This document shows, piece after piece, positions 20,677-31,928 of a stretch of 64,000 nt of DNA. The position numbers and the translations under genes are program-made. This DNA is from Plectosphaerella cucumerina (taxonomy: Eukaryota > Ascomycota > Sordariomycetes > Glomerellales > Plectosphaerellaceae). The stretch lies in the NCBI GenBank assembly GCA_020746995.1, contig JAGPXD010000001.1, forward strand, positions 4,650,001-4,714,000, given 5' to 3'. The notes beneath the pieces are model-generated. The model made no database searches, was not told where the DNA came from, and was given only the letters and a program-made list of their open reading frames with translations. Numbering within the stretch: the stretch's first letter is position 1; each line of letters starts with the position of its first letter.

Positions 20677-21626
20677 GACGGGCGGTTTTGTGATGCCGAT
20701 TGAGTGATATGTCTCGGGTACAGGCACACTCTATGTGAGTTCGGGTTCGAGGTAAATATGTCGTGAGTCTGGCTCGGACCCTTTTGCGGGCGTCGGGACT
20801 CGTTCGGCAATGGTCCCGAGGCCGGAAGCTCGTCCGCCCAAAAAGATGAGGTTGATCCGAACAGCAGCATCCCAGATGAGGCTAGCGCATGCCGCCGCTC
20901 TTGACTCGACCTCCAGGTTCCCAAGCGACCACCCGTGACCCTGCAACGGGCCTCCCGACTTTAGTGCATGAACCATCGTGACGGCCCTGCATTAATCACG
21001 GGGGCATCTCATCTCAAGGCGGAGCCAGCCCTGTGCCCCTGTGGACACGAATGCAGGATCAAGATTGTGGTCTTTTGGGGTTCCTGGCGGTCGTTCCTCG
21101 AGACACAAGGCGCTGATGGACCTGCAGCAGAATACCTCTGAACATCCGGAAGCCTCCTGATTGGCTTGATGGCATTCAGCCGGCCCCGCCATGACGCGGG
21201 ATGTAGATGAGCGGGCTTGAAGGCGGCGGCGGCGAGCACGGGCCAGCGCAGGCCATCGCATTTCCCTTCATCCCGCACGCCCAGCCAAACCGCAACGTGA
21301 CCCGTGCGCAAGAGCAGGCTCCATCTGATGTGGACTCCCTCCGTTGATCCGTCCATCCACAATCCTCGACGCAAGTTCTTGCACCCCCGCCGCATCCACA
21401 ATCTTACATATGGTCCCTTCGCCCTACACTCACCACAAGACGGACAGGTTGACAACCCCAAAGACGCTTCCGCTTCCTGCATTAGATCCAGTGTCAAGAG
21501 GGCTAGCTGTCAAGATCCCGCAGCCTCTCGCCGACGACAACATCCAGTAGCCTCGACCACCCCTGAGCTCTGCATCCTCAAGCCCGCCCTTACAGAGTCG
21601 ACTGCCCTGCACACGCGACACCAACC
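20677..21626. other. divergent intergenic region
   Basis: About 0.95 kb between the FAHD1-like start (-) and a small gene (+). No credible coding frame, RNA gene or repeat seen. Confidence 0.5.
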
Positions 21627-22250
21627 ATGGAAACCCTCCAGCTGGCGCAGATGCTCGCCGACCTGAGCAGCCTCAACGCCGCCGTACGTCCTCTCCCCCA
21701 TCCAGCCCCGCTCGCCACACTTTTGCTCGCGTGTCCAAAACACTAACATCCTCCCTCCATCCAGGAACCCAACGCAGCCGCCGCCCTCGTCACGGCAAAC
21801 AAGGCCATCGCCGCCGAATCCCTCGCCGTACCCCGCCGTCCCACCGACGACCTCCGCCGCGCCAACTCCTCGCAAGGCCTCCAGCGCACCTCTACCGGCG
21901 GCAGCTCTCCCTCGCCCGCCGCCGCCGGCAACGCCGCGCGCTTCGACAAGTTCGGCCGGCGCATCCTCATGAGCCCGCCCCTGACGCGGACCAACTCGGC
22001 CCAGGCCTCAGGGGCGGCCACGCCACGTCGCGACTCGGAGATGGAGGACGACCTCGACCGCGCGTCGACCCTGATGGCGCTGTACGAGATTCGTGCCAAG
22101 CTCAAGCAGCAGGACAACAGCAGCCTGATCAAGGCGCGCGAGAAGATTGCCGAGCTGGCGGCGAAGCAGCAGCAGCAAGGGCAGGGGCAGCAGTCGGCGT
22201 CGGTTGGGGCGGGGAAGCGGGATTCATCGCGCTTCTCGTACCCCAAGTGA
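21627..22250 (+). CDS. small conserved-looking fungal protein of unknown function
   Basis: Two exons, 21627-21683 and 21765-22250, joined at a canonical GTACGT...CTAAC...CAG intron; 180 residues. Exon 1 encodes METLQLAQMLADLSSLNAA. The middle is Ser/Thr/Pro-rich with likely phosphorylation sites (SPPLTRTNSAQ, TPRRDSEMEDD). A helical segment with coiled-coil character follows near residues 130-165 (ASTLMALYEIRAKLKQQD, then LIKAREKIAELAAKQQQQ), ending in a Gln-rich tail. The clean intron and codon bias make it a convincing gene. I do not recognise a named family and propose no function. Confidence 0.82.
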
Positions 22251-24392
22251 GCGTCTGCATGATTTTCCTACAGGTCGTCTTTTTGGGGATTCTAGGCGTT
22301 TTTGGGAGGGTTGCATCATGACTATTGACGGAACGGAGTTTTGGGCCTGGGGTTCGGTTTAATCAAAATAGGGCTTTGATGGGATAGCGGGAGAGGCTTC
22401 CCGCAGGTGAGCTGGGCGGTTGTCAGTTTCGGGTCACGGCTGGTGTTGGGGTTTTGGCGCATGATTTCAGGGCCCGGGCTGCTTTGTCGTTCGCGCATAC
22501 CCCCGGGATGGTGTTTTGGACACCACGCTTTATGGCACGATTGGAGGCTCTTGGGGGGTTTGTCTGATATGTGCACCGCGAGAGACTCCTAATGTGCCTT
22601 GCTTGACTGGCAGGAGACTGACCGGTGGCATGGTGAGAAACTACATACCTAGCGAGACAACAGCGAAGCCGTCACGGCGTCTGTCTACCTGAAATTTGAG
22701 TGCCCTACAAGTATCTCTTCCAAGCCCTTAACCAGATCTCATCATCGACAACATGACTTGGCGTGTGATATCGATCCACCGGAAACAGGCTCGCGGTCCA
22801 CAGCAGAAGATCATAAGCTTATACCCACGATCTATTGGCCAACCCCAGTCGCATGTCTGCTTCCAGAAGCCCTTCAGGGTCCAGGTGCACGACGTCACGC
22901 ATGTCGCAGTGGCCAATACGAGTACTCCTCGTTCACCACCCCGCAAGCCGCAAGGCAAGGCGCAGGAGAGCAACCGCAACGGGGCGACACACCCGTCACC
23001 CGCGTATCCTTTGGGGCCTGGGCATTTCCCGTAGCTCATTGTCCGGCAGATGGACTAGGAGCTTCGGCGTGGGGCCCTGGTGGTGGCTCGGCTGGGAGAG
23101 GGCAAAGAGGTTGCGCCGTCCCGTGTCGGTGGTGTGGTGGCCTCGTCATCGAGGGGCAGGCACAGCCACCGCTGAAGAGCGGGGCGGTGGAAGCTTGTCC
23201 TGCGGGCGACGAACCACGAAGGTCTGAATGGGAACTCGATTCGGTGGAGGGAGCTGGGGTGGTGGCCGTCGATGCCTGCAGAGCTGTGGAGGCAGGGGAA
23301 GGCCACGCTGGGTTGGGGTAGCTCACTTGAGTGCGGTTAGATGGCAAGCGGGTGACAAAAAACTGACCCACACAACCAGCGACAGCAAGTCGACAGCATC
23401 CAAGTCTTCAACTTCAACCAGCTCTATACATCCGTCAAGTATCACAAAACCTACCAAAAGACATCAGGATAAACAGAAGAATCCAAGGTATCTTCCGCAG
23501 CTTACGCAAACTCTGAATCTCATCTAAGGCTCGAGAAATCAGGGTCTGAAGTTGGTGTCGAAACAGGTGGGACAGTTTTTTTGTCACCCGCCTGGATGGG
23601 TACTTCCGGTTTGTAAGATGTGGCCGCAGGTGGTGACGTACCACTTTGTCGGATCGACCGTCGCCCGGACCTGTCCAGTGCGCTGAGCCCCGGACACTTC
23701 AGTGTGGAAGTCACGCCAGTGCCAGTGGAGGGCCCACTAACAGGGCGTCGGGGCACTGACCTGCCGACGGAAACTGCCCTGGAGCGGAGCTGTCTGATGA
23801 GCTCGTGACATCTGCAGTTTAGAGGTGCGCCGGGATGCCTCCTGCTAACAAGCTCTTGGCGATGATACCAGGCGCAAATAAGTAGCCGTGTGGCCGGACT
23901 CCCCGTTTCGCCCAGACTTGCTTGCTCTCAAAGAGAAAATCCTCCCACCCCCCGCCGGTCTTTCTCCCTCTCTCCCTCCGTCGCCACCCTTTCGCCAAGT
24001 CGAGTACAAGTACCCGACAGCAGCCCAGTTACCTTTCGGCCATCGCCCGGGAGGCCAACCAAGCAAACGCCGTCCGGCAATCATCAGGTCACCACCACCA
24101 TTTCCATCCTCAGCCCCCGGATAACGTCATCAATTTTTTCGCCCAGCCCAGCGCCCAGCACATCAGCAGCTGCAGCGCGACACAACGCCCATCCCTTTGA
24201 AACCGGATCGGTCCCCGCCGGCTTGAAATAAGCAATCCACCCTTTTCTGCCTACTGCAACCTTCGACGTCTGCTTCGTTTGCTTTCGTCACCAACAAAGA
24301 GAGAGTCTCGCCCGCCATTCGAGTCTCAGTCGCACGCGCATCAATCGCATCGGACCTTCCCACAGCGCGCTCTCGCCAAAACAATCGCCGCC
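22251..24392. other. intergenic region with candidate MITE
   Basis: About 2.1 kb between two plus-strand genes. It contains a pair of 24-25 bp inverted repeats at 23348-23591. Coding frames here are short and unconvincing. The last 0.5 kb is pyrimidine-rich leader for the RCR-like gene. Confidence 0.5.
23348..23591. mobile_element. candidate MITE / small terminal inverted repeat element
   Basis: Left arm 23348-23371 (GCGGGTGACAAAAAACTG then ACCCAC) and right arm 23567-23591 are reverse complements with one mismatch and one extra T in the homopolymer. The 244-bp interval has no coding frame. No clean target-site duplication was identified, so the exact ends are uncertain. Confidence 0.5.
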
Positions 24393-24988
24393 ATGGCTGA
24401 TTTCTTCCCCGCCGACGAGCTCGAGAAGAGGTAAGCCCAAGCTCCCCAATCCCCCCGCGCCCGAAGTTGGCCCAAGCTGACCCCATCCACAGGCAGTTCG
24501 GCTGCAGGTCAGGCTACTACTTCAACAATGCCACGCGCACCTGCGTTCGGCGAAACAACAGCGCCTGGTACTATTGGGGCCGCTGGGTCCTCGCCGGCAT
24601 CCTGGTCCTCATCTTCGTCCTCGTTCTCTGCGCGCTAGGCTGCTGCAGCTCCCGTCGTCGCAAGAAGAAGGGCGCCGCGCCCATGTACGGCACCGGCTGG
24701 ATGGCCAACGGCTACAACCCCCAGCCGCAGTACGGTCAGCAGCAAGCCCAGTATGGCTACGGCCAGCAGCAGGGCCAGTATGGCCAGCCGCCCGCCTACG
24801 GACACCAGCAACAGGGCCAGTACCAGAACCCCCAGTACACCGGCCAGACCTACAACCCCAATGACGGCTACTATGCCGGACAGAATGAGGGCATCCAGCT
24901 GCAGCAGCCCCAGAACGCCTACGCACCGCGCGGCGCCGACAACGATTACGCGCCGCCAGCCGGCCCGCCTCCCGGCAAGGTCGCCTAA
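24393..24988 (+). CDS. RCR-like single-pass membrane protein (chitin/cell-wall and trafficking)
   Basis: Two exons, 24393-24430 and 24493-24988; 177 residues. After a short N-terminus with a Cys-containing luminal stretch (FGCRSGYYFNNATRTCVRR) comes one membrane helix (WVLAGILVLIFVLVLCALGCC), then the basic stop-transfer CCSSRRRKKKG and a long Gln/Tyr/Gly/Pro-rich cytosolic tail. The tail contains a PPAY motif (QYGQPPAYGHQ), the type bound by Rsp5/Nedd4 WW domains, and a Pro-rich C-terminus. This order matches the Rcr1/Rcr2 family, which influences chitin deposition and sorting of plasma-membrane proteins with Rsp5. Homology rests on architecture and the CRSGYYFN-type start, so the call is good but not certain. 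Confidence 0.82.
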
Positions 24989-25285
24989 GCGGGTGCTCTT
25001 GCAGCAAGTGTGCACGCGGCCCTTCGACATGACTGAGGGGCGATGCGTATGTAACGGCCGGAAGGGAGCAGGAGTGACGATACCTCGCCGAGCGATCGGA
25101 CGGCGTTTTGGGTTTTTCATTTTCACACGCACACGCGCACGCAATCTGTCTCATTGAGAGCGGACTTGTAATTCAGGAGGGGGTCATGAAGTTGATGATA
25201 GTAATCACCAGTAATTCTCCGCCAAATGTGTTCCGTTTGTGGTGATCTAATCTAGGCCTGGCAACTTTGAGTGACCTCTTGAGCT

Positions 25286-25924
25286 TCAACCCATAGTGAC
25301 CACCTTTGGAGGTTGGCTGCTCGTCTTCTCTGTGATCTCTCCCCTTTCTACCCCGTCACCATGCCACGGACCAGCATTCTCCTTGGCTGGTATGACCGTC
25401 TGAGGCCAGAAGAAAAGAACGTACACTACTCCGCCGAGGTGGCAGAGCATGATGGGGGTATGCACGAGCGCGTCAGCCACGTAGGACATGGGCGCCCAGA
25501 ATCTTCTCAACGTGAGCCAACCCATAATTGTCCTCACGCGCTCGTTCATGGCCATGGCGGAACCATATCCGAGGAAGTTGGCGAAAATGGTAAACGCTGC
25601 GAAGATGGATATGACGCGCACCCCGAGACGGCTCCTCGCCCATCCCTCTGAGATGAAGAAGAAGAAGTCCGGCACCTCCTTGAGGGGAGGCAATCCCGCG
25701 GCTCGGCGGTCCTGCTGGGACATGGCGCCGGAGAAGACGATGCTGGCGATGGCGAGGTAGAGCGCGTGGGCCGTCAAGGCGTGGAAGATGATCAGAGGTA
25801 GATCGGAAAGGCAATTGTATGGGTAAGGAATATTGCAGAAGTAGCAGAGGCTGCCGGTGAAGAAGATGGACACGGAGGCGATCGTGGCGGCGAGCCTTCG
25901 GAAGCGCTGCTGGGAGAATGCCAT
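25286..25924 (-). CDS. putative four-pass membrane protein, unknown
   Basis: A single-exon frame of 212 residues; an in-frame TAA immediately precedes the ATG, fixing the start. Four hydrophobic stretches are visible: about residues 10-30 (LAATIASVSIFFTGSLCYFC), 42-65 (LPLIIFHALTAHALYLAIAS), 103-127 (VISIFAAFTIFANFLGYG) and 155-175 (HTPIMLCHLGGVVYVLFFW). The loops contain DRRAAGLPPLKEVPDFFFF. I recognise no family, though composition and spacing look like a genuine small fungal membrane protein. It converges with the RCR-like gene. No function assigned. Confidence 0.72.
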   Translation of the reverse strand: MAFSQQRFRRLAATIASVSIFFTGSLCYFCNIPYPYNCLSDLPLIIFHALTAHALYLAIASIVFSGAMSQQDRRAAGLPPLKEVPDFFFFISEGWARSRLGVRVISIFAAFTIFANFLGYGSAMAMNERVRTIMGWLTLRRFWAPMSYVADALVHTPIMLCHLGGVVYVLFFWPQTVIPAKENAGPWHGDGVERGEITEKTSSQPPKVVTMG

Positions 25925-27423
25925 TTAGACTGGGTATTCCGAGGCGGGTGCTCGGGTGTTTGTTGTTTGAGGTGCCAGAGCGGTGATGAGGAGGAGGATG
26001 TGTTACTCTCCTCGACTTGAAGACGAGAGGGGCCGGGCATTGATACTTGTAAACCTGTCTTGAGGGCGTCGTATACGGCGGGCCCCCCTCAGGTGACGCA
26101 TTGCTTGGCATCAGCGTTGTTGGTTGCTGTGCCGCAGACCTGCAGACGATTTCAGCCCTGGAGGCCGCCGGGCGAAGAAGCTCTTGGCCAATGTCGCGTG
26201 GGAGCTCTGCGAAGGCATCGTCAGGTTGGCGTCTGACATAATTGAGTGCAATTGAGACGAGTCGGCCATGATGTATTCGTTTCACCCCGATGAACTTATG
26301 GCCAGGCAACAACTTCAAGATAACTTGAAGTACGGATTACTCAAGGTATACACGCCAGGGTAATTCGGATTTCTCCGAGCAGTGTTGGTGCCAAGCAAGT
26401 CACATTGCCGATATACCCCTTCCGTCTTCCAATACCGTATGATTCGTGCTTTGGGTGCCTTTCTGTGGGCGACTCGGAAGGACCCAGACTTGACAGTTGT
26501 ACTTCTTTGGTCCATTTACGACAAGCCGCCGCTGTCCTTGGCAGCCCGAAGCTTTCGAAGCTTGGTTTAATATCGTCGCTCTTCTGCGATGCCCCCGTTT
26601 TCTCATTTAGGCAGAATTGAATCGTCGAGCTAAGGGTTGAGGGCGCGAGGGAAGATCGGGTATCGCTCTCGACATCTCTTGATCCATTTCAGAAGCCTGT
26701 GGAAGTGACGGTGACGTCGGTTGGCCAGCCGTTCTGTCTTGAATAACCAGCGTAGAGGTGCTTTGGCGTTTTGGGACGCTGGCCGACGACGATGGGGTCG
26801 CGCACGTTGCTCTTCACCATCCTCCAGGCCAGCCTGTCCCGACCGATACGATATACCCCATCTGAGATGAACTCATCTGGGCAGATGCCAGAAGGTTAAA
26901 CATCCCCGCTACTACAAGTGTCGTCCGGCCAAGGCCCCTCGCTTACATCCTCTCGTTTCACCACAAGCCTTCACCTGAACGTAGGGCCTGTGGTCAGGTC
27001 GCGAGAAACTTAACATCGCCTCTTCCTCCCGCTGAACTAGCACTCTCCGTCCGGGCACTGCCGAGCTAGCGCAGGTTAATCTGGTGCCAGGGCGACGGTG
27101 AGAGTCCAGAACGGGCTGCGCGCTACCCGAAAAGAAGTTCACCGTTTGTTAGCCCCGAGAATTGCAAACGAAAAGGGGTCTGAGATGCCAGCCGACTACC
27201 GCCTGACTGCTAAACTGCCCAGCAGTCCAAAATAGAGTCCGAGAAGCATGTCTGCCCTTAAGCCTTGGCCGAGAAGGTATCGTGAGATGGATAAGAACCA
27301 GCGCATCTTCCCCTTGGCCTCAGCAGAAATGTCTCCTCAACCGGCTCGACGGTCCTTTACTCTCGCTTTTAAACCTCATCAACACCACCCAGTTTCTCCC
27401 TACATTCGCTTCAAGGACGAAAC
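25925..27423. other. divergent intergenic region
   Basis: About 1.5 kb between the membrane-protein start (-) and the WSC-AA5 oxidase (+). It is less GC-rich than the genes. No gene, tRNA or repeat recognised. Confidence 0.5.
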
Positions 27424-29674
27424 ATGGGCTTTCTTTCGTTCAAACATGCAGCACTCGCTGTTCTTCTTCTGGCTGTCCCGGCCCTGAGCCAGGAGCAGTC
27501 GTCCGATTACAAGATCCCCGATGCCGTCGAACAGCCCGACCCTCCTGTCTTCTTGGGCTGCTTCCGGGAAACCAGACGCGGCGCTGCCCTGGCACCCACC
27601 ACCGGACCTCAGACAACCACTTCCAACACCATGAGCCCTGCTGCTTGCTCAGCCTTTTGCAAGGAGAAGTTCCCGAAGTCCACCGTTTACGGAATGAGCA
27701 GGGGCACCGACTGCTACTGCGGCAATGAGCTCACCACTGGCATGTCCACCGGCGTCCCCCTCACCGAGTGCAACACGCCTTGCCCCGGCGACAAGAGCCA
27801 GTTCTGCGGCGCCACTCTGCGGTTGAACGTCTACGGGCCCTCCAAGATGCTCACGGCCGCCGAAGTCCCGACCAACGCCATCGCCCGCGGCTGCCACAAG
27901 AACGCCGGCGCCGGCAAGAAGGGCTATGTCGAGGCGTATCCCATCATGAATAACGCCAAGATGACCATCCCCATGTGCAGGGACCACTGCTCGCTGTACC
28001 AGACCAAGTTCTTCGGTGTCGAGGCCGGACGATACTGCAACTGTGGCGACACGCTCCTCCCTGCCGCGACCAAGGTCGACGATACCCAGTGCAAGACCGC
28101 CTGCATGGGCGACAAGGGCGCCTTCTGCGGCGGAACAAACTTGTTCAACCACTACGAGCTGGACGCGTCGAGCTTCAAGAGCATCGGCCAGTGGGGTCCT
28201 CTCGTCCAGTTCCCGGTCATACCAGTTGCGATCGCACTGCTTCCCAACACTGGAGATCTGCTGGCATGGACATCTGGATGGCCGTGAGTGCAACTGACTG
28301 GCCCCTCTCTGAACTCTAGACTGACTCCTCCCCCCAAGAAACCGCTGGACCTTCGCCGGGAACGGAAAGACCTACACCTCGACCTACAGTGCCAGCACTG
28401 GCAACGTCAGCCAGGCTATTGTCGAAGATACAAAACACGATATGTTCTGCCCCGGTATCACCATGGACGCTGACGGCCGTATGATCGTCACGGGCGGCTC
28501 TACCGCCGCCAAGACGAGCATCTTTGACCCTGCCACAAGCCGTTGGTCTGGCGCTGCCGATATGAAGATAGCCAGAGGCTACCAGTCCAGCTGCCTCACC
28601 TCTGACGGCAAGGTCTTCACCATCGGTGGCTCATTCACCGGCGCTGGAAGACGAGACGGCGAGATCTACGACCCCAAGAGCAATCAGTGGGCCAAGCTGC
28701 CGGGATGTCCCGTCACGCCTCTCGTCATCGCTCGAGGTCTCTTCCCCGACAGCCACGCCTGGCTGTTCGGATGGAAGAACGGCTTCGTCCTCCAGGCCGG
28801 GCCGAGCAAGATGATGAACTGGTTCGACACAAAGGGCAACGGTGCCACCAGCCAAGCCGGCCTCCGCGGCCAGGATGCCGACTCCATGTGTGGCGTCTTC
28901 GTCATGTATGACGCCCTTGCCGGCAAAATTCTCACCATGGGTGGAGGTCCGGCCTACGATGGCGTGGCGTCAACCTCCAACGCCCATGTGCTCACCATCG
29001 GCGACGCCGGCGGCCCCGTGGCTGTTGAGAAGATCGGTAACGCCCAGTACAACCGCGGCTTCGCCAACGGCGTCGTCCTCCCCGACGGCAAGGTGTTCAT
29101 CGTTGGTGGCCAGAGCCGAATGCAACTCTTCAGCGACAGCAACCCCCAGCTTTTCCCTGAGATCTGGGACCCCGAGACCAAGGCGTTCAGTGTCCTTCGC
29201 GCCCACACCGTCCCTCGCAACTACCACTCCACGGCCCTCCTCATGCCTGACGGCACGGTCTTTTCTGGTGGCGGCGGCCTATGCGGGGCTGGATGTGCGG
29301 CGAATCACTTTGATGGGCAGTTCTTCTCTCCGCCCTACCTGTTCCTCGCCGACGGTACGACACCTGCGTCGCGTCCTTCCATCAAGGCGCTGTCCGTGGA
29401 CACGGTCAAGCCGGGAGGAAGCATCGTTGTTTCCATGGAGAAGGCGGCCAAGTATCGCTTCTCGATGATCCGGACCAGCACTGTCACGCATGCGGTCAAC
29501 ACGGATCAGCGTCGGATTCCTCTTGAGGGAGCAGCAGCTGGGGCCAGTCCTTCGGATTATTCCGTCACGGTACCGGATGATGCTGGGATTGCCACCCCGG
29601 GGTACTGGATGCTCTTTGCCATTGACGAAGCTGGCGTTCCCTCCGTGGCCAAGTTCTTCCGCGTCAGTCTGTGA
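27424..29674 (+). CDS. secreted WSC-domain AA5 copper radical oxidase (galactose/alcohol oxidase type)
   Basis: Two exons, 27424-28283 and 28339-29674; 731 residues. A signal peptide (FKHAALAVLLLAVPALSQ) leads into two Cys-rich WSC domains at about 42-135 and 155-245 (each with CYCGN- or CNCGD-like and QFCG/AFCG motifs), then a kelch-type galactose oxidase propeller and C-terminal domain. Active-site residues are all visible: Cys324 (HDMFCPG) and Tyr368 (ARGYQSS) for the Cys-Tyr cofactor, Tyr582-His583 (RNYHST) and His671 (VTHAVN) as copper ligands. The residue equivalent to Trp290 of galactose oxidase is Phe386 (GGSFTG), as reported for Colletotrichum alcohol oxidase, which favours primary alcohols over galactose. 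Expected to act outside the cell, producing aldehyde and H2O2; WSC modules may bind cell-wall glycans. The intron acceptor is CAAG, less common, but restores the conserved frame. Confidence 0.93.
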
Positions 29675-31928
29675 GACAGATTGTGTCTTTGAAGTCGAGG
29701 TCTGAGGTATCAAATAAGTAGTCGTCCTCGGCCGCCTGACTTCGTACATAGTTCTTGGGTGTCGGTTGTTTCCGGTCTAGTCACATAATCTGTATAATGT
29801 TAATGATGCATTCTCCTGCGTTCCGCTGCAGAGAAGCGTGAGCGACGTTAGAGGTCCCGCTGCTGGTAGAGTCCAAACGGTGATCACCTTTGTCGTCCGC
29901 AAAGCCTATTGCCTAGTATGCCAAGCGGTGCGTTTCTGCTTGCCGGACAGTCGACCTCGGCATCCAGCAATGCTAGCACCCTGGGTTCTTGACATTGAGC
30001 CGCGTGTCTGCTGGTTGCCCTGGCTGTCGAGGGACGTTGTCGTGTGGGGAGTTTGTACATTTGGCCCGAGCTTGCGGATTCGAATCATCTGCTAATGAAT
30101 GATCGACGGCCCTACCACTCCGATACATTGCCGCTGATTGCAGACGATCCCGCAGCCCGCGCGCATTAGTCTTTCATTTCGATCATCAGTTGTGGTTGCG
30201 ATAGTCGGAGGTCCCGCTCTGACACAGGTGCCTGCTTGCTTGCTGCCTGGTGATGGATGTCCGAGACCGAGGCTTCATGCTTGGCATCTTGAGTCTCCAG
30301 AGGCTGAGCCGTGCTGAGTGTCTCCAATGCAAATGCTGAGATGGTGCAAGGACGTGTGAGGATGGCGGGCAGATTCTCTCTTTTTGGGCAGCCGACATGT
30401 GCAATGCGAAGCGTTACAGGAGCATCACGAACGGGTGACGTCCCCAGCACTCCGAGTTAGCCTGCCATCCCGGGCCTCGGGATCAGCCCCACTTGCCCCT
30501 GACGAGCACGCGGAGGCCGGCCCTTTTTTTTCTGCCTCATCCCGCTGCAATCTGCAGGGACCGGTGCGTGTCCCACGGGCCAAACGGCGCGCGAGGCAGG
30601 TGCTGACGAATGGCGACTTCCCCCGAACACAAGGGCCAGGGGCTTGGGAAGTCACGACCCTCCACTGCCGTGCGACAAGGCCAATTGGAGGACAAGCTCC
30701 AAGTCTCAAACGCCGGGCCCTTGCCTCGCCCCTGGTCTTCAGTGTCCATCTGCTCAGTGGGCAGTGGCCCCTTGGCTTGGCCCCCCTTGACGATGGCTCA
30801 TCCCAACCTCCTGGCTCCTGGTCTTCCCTCCGGCTCTTTCCCCCCCGCCCATCGTCGTCGTCGTCGACTCGTGGCCCCTGTTCCTTCGTCGCGGACTGAG
30901 GGTGCTCAACCACGGACTGGCACATCCACGAGCCTCCCTCCTTCGAATCCTCCCTGATCTGAACTTAGGTTCCCTCTGCATTTTCGTCCCTCGCTCGCCG
31001 CCGTCGCCCCATCTCGTCTCAGCGCTGCTGCCGCTAGCCGCTCATTCCTGCACCCATCCACCTCAGTCACTCCTTTCAGTCATCCAGTGCCAGTGCTGTT
31101 CAGGACTCAGCCCCCCCGCGCTGGCCTGTCCTCCCTCGAACCTCATTGCAGCCCGAGGATTCACCAGAAACACGCCAGAGGGGCAGTGCTCTCCTTTTAG
31201 TACCGCTAGAGCCGCCCGTCCGCTCCTTGGAGTTTAGCTGCTTCGAGGCTCGCAACGTCCCGGCCTCGCTTTGTCGCGAGACCCTCACAACTTTCAGCCC
31301 CCATTCTTCGCCCACCTGCCAGGTTGCTGGGTCGTTCGCTCTACTATCTCCGGTCTCCTTCTTGCGACACCGACACCATACGACGACATCAGCACTCCTG
31401 TCAACTCTCGCCCGCCCTCCTCCAGTGGCCTCCGGAGTCCGATTTTCCTACGAGATCCTCGTCGTCCCACAGCGGACGGACTACCGCCTGCACCGCCCGC
31501 CCTCACGTCCAACAATCCGAGACAGGCCTCGTCCGACCAGTCGCAAACTGTCCTGCTTTCCGATCCCAACCCGACTTGTCATCGGTGACGTTCCCAGGGG
31601 GTTACCTTCAGACGATTTTCCAGTCCAGCCCGTCCTCGATCGCCTCGGATTAAGCGCCAGGGAGGCGAATCTTTGCCCTGCTCCCTCCCACCCGGCATCT
31701 CCTTCGAGATCCCCAGTCCTTCGCTTCGAACCCGGCAGACTCCACGTCGTACAACGAGACGCTCGCCTCTGGCACCCAGACCCCTCGACAGTATCACTAC
31801 ATCGTGCAGGGAATGGCGCCGTAGTCTCGTCCACTTTCGCTTCCACTTTAACTCCGAACCCATTCAACACTTCCCACTCGGGAACAACACCACCCATACC
31901 CCAGAGGAAGGCAGCCGTACATTCCGAA
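29675..31928. other. intergenic region / long leader
   Basis: About 2.25 kb between two plus-strand genes. From about 30.4 kb the sequence is C-rich and from 31.1 kb it is open in the frame of the downstream gene for some 260 codons, which I read as unstructured leader rather than coding. No RNA gene recognised. Confidence 0.5.

Noticed and set aside
30425..30925. 166-codon minus-strand open frame
   Set aside because: Composition is that of GC-rich intergenic DNA; no domain, intron logic or coding bias. Same judgement for 3106-3669, 36127-36726 and 58533-59078 (all minus).
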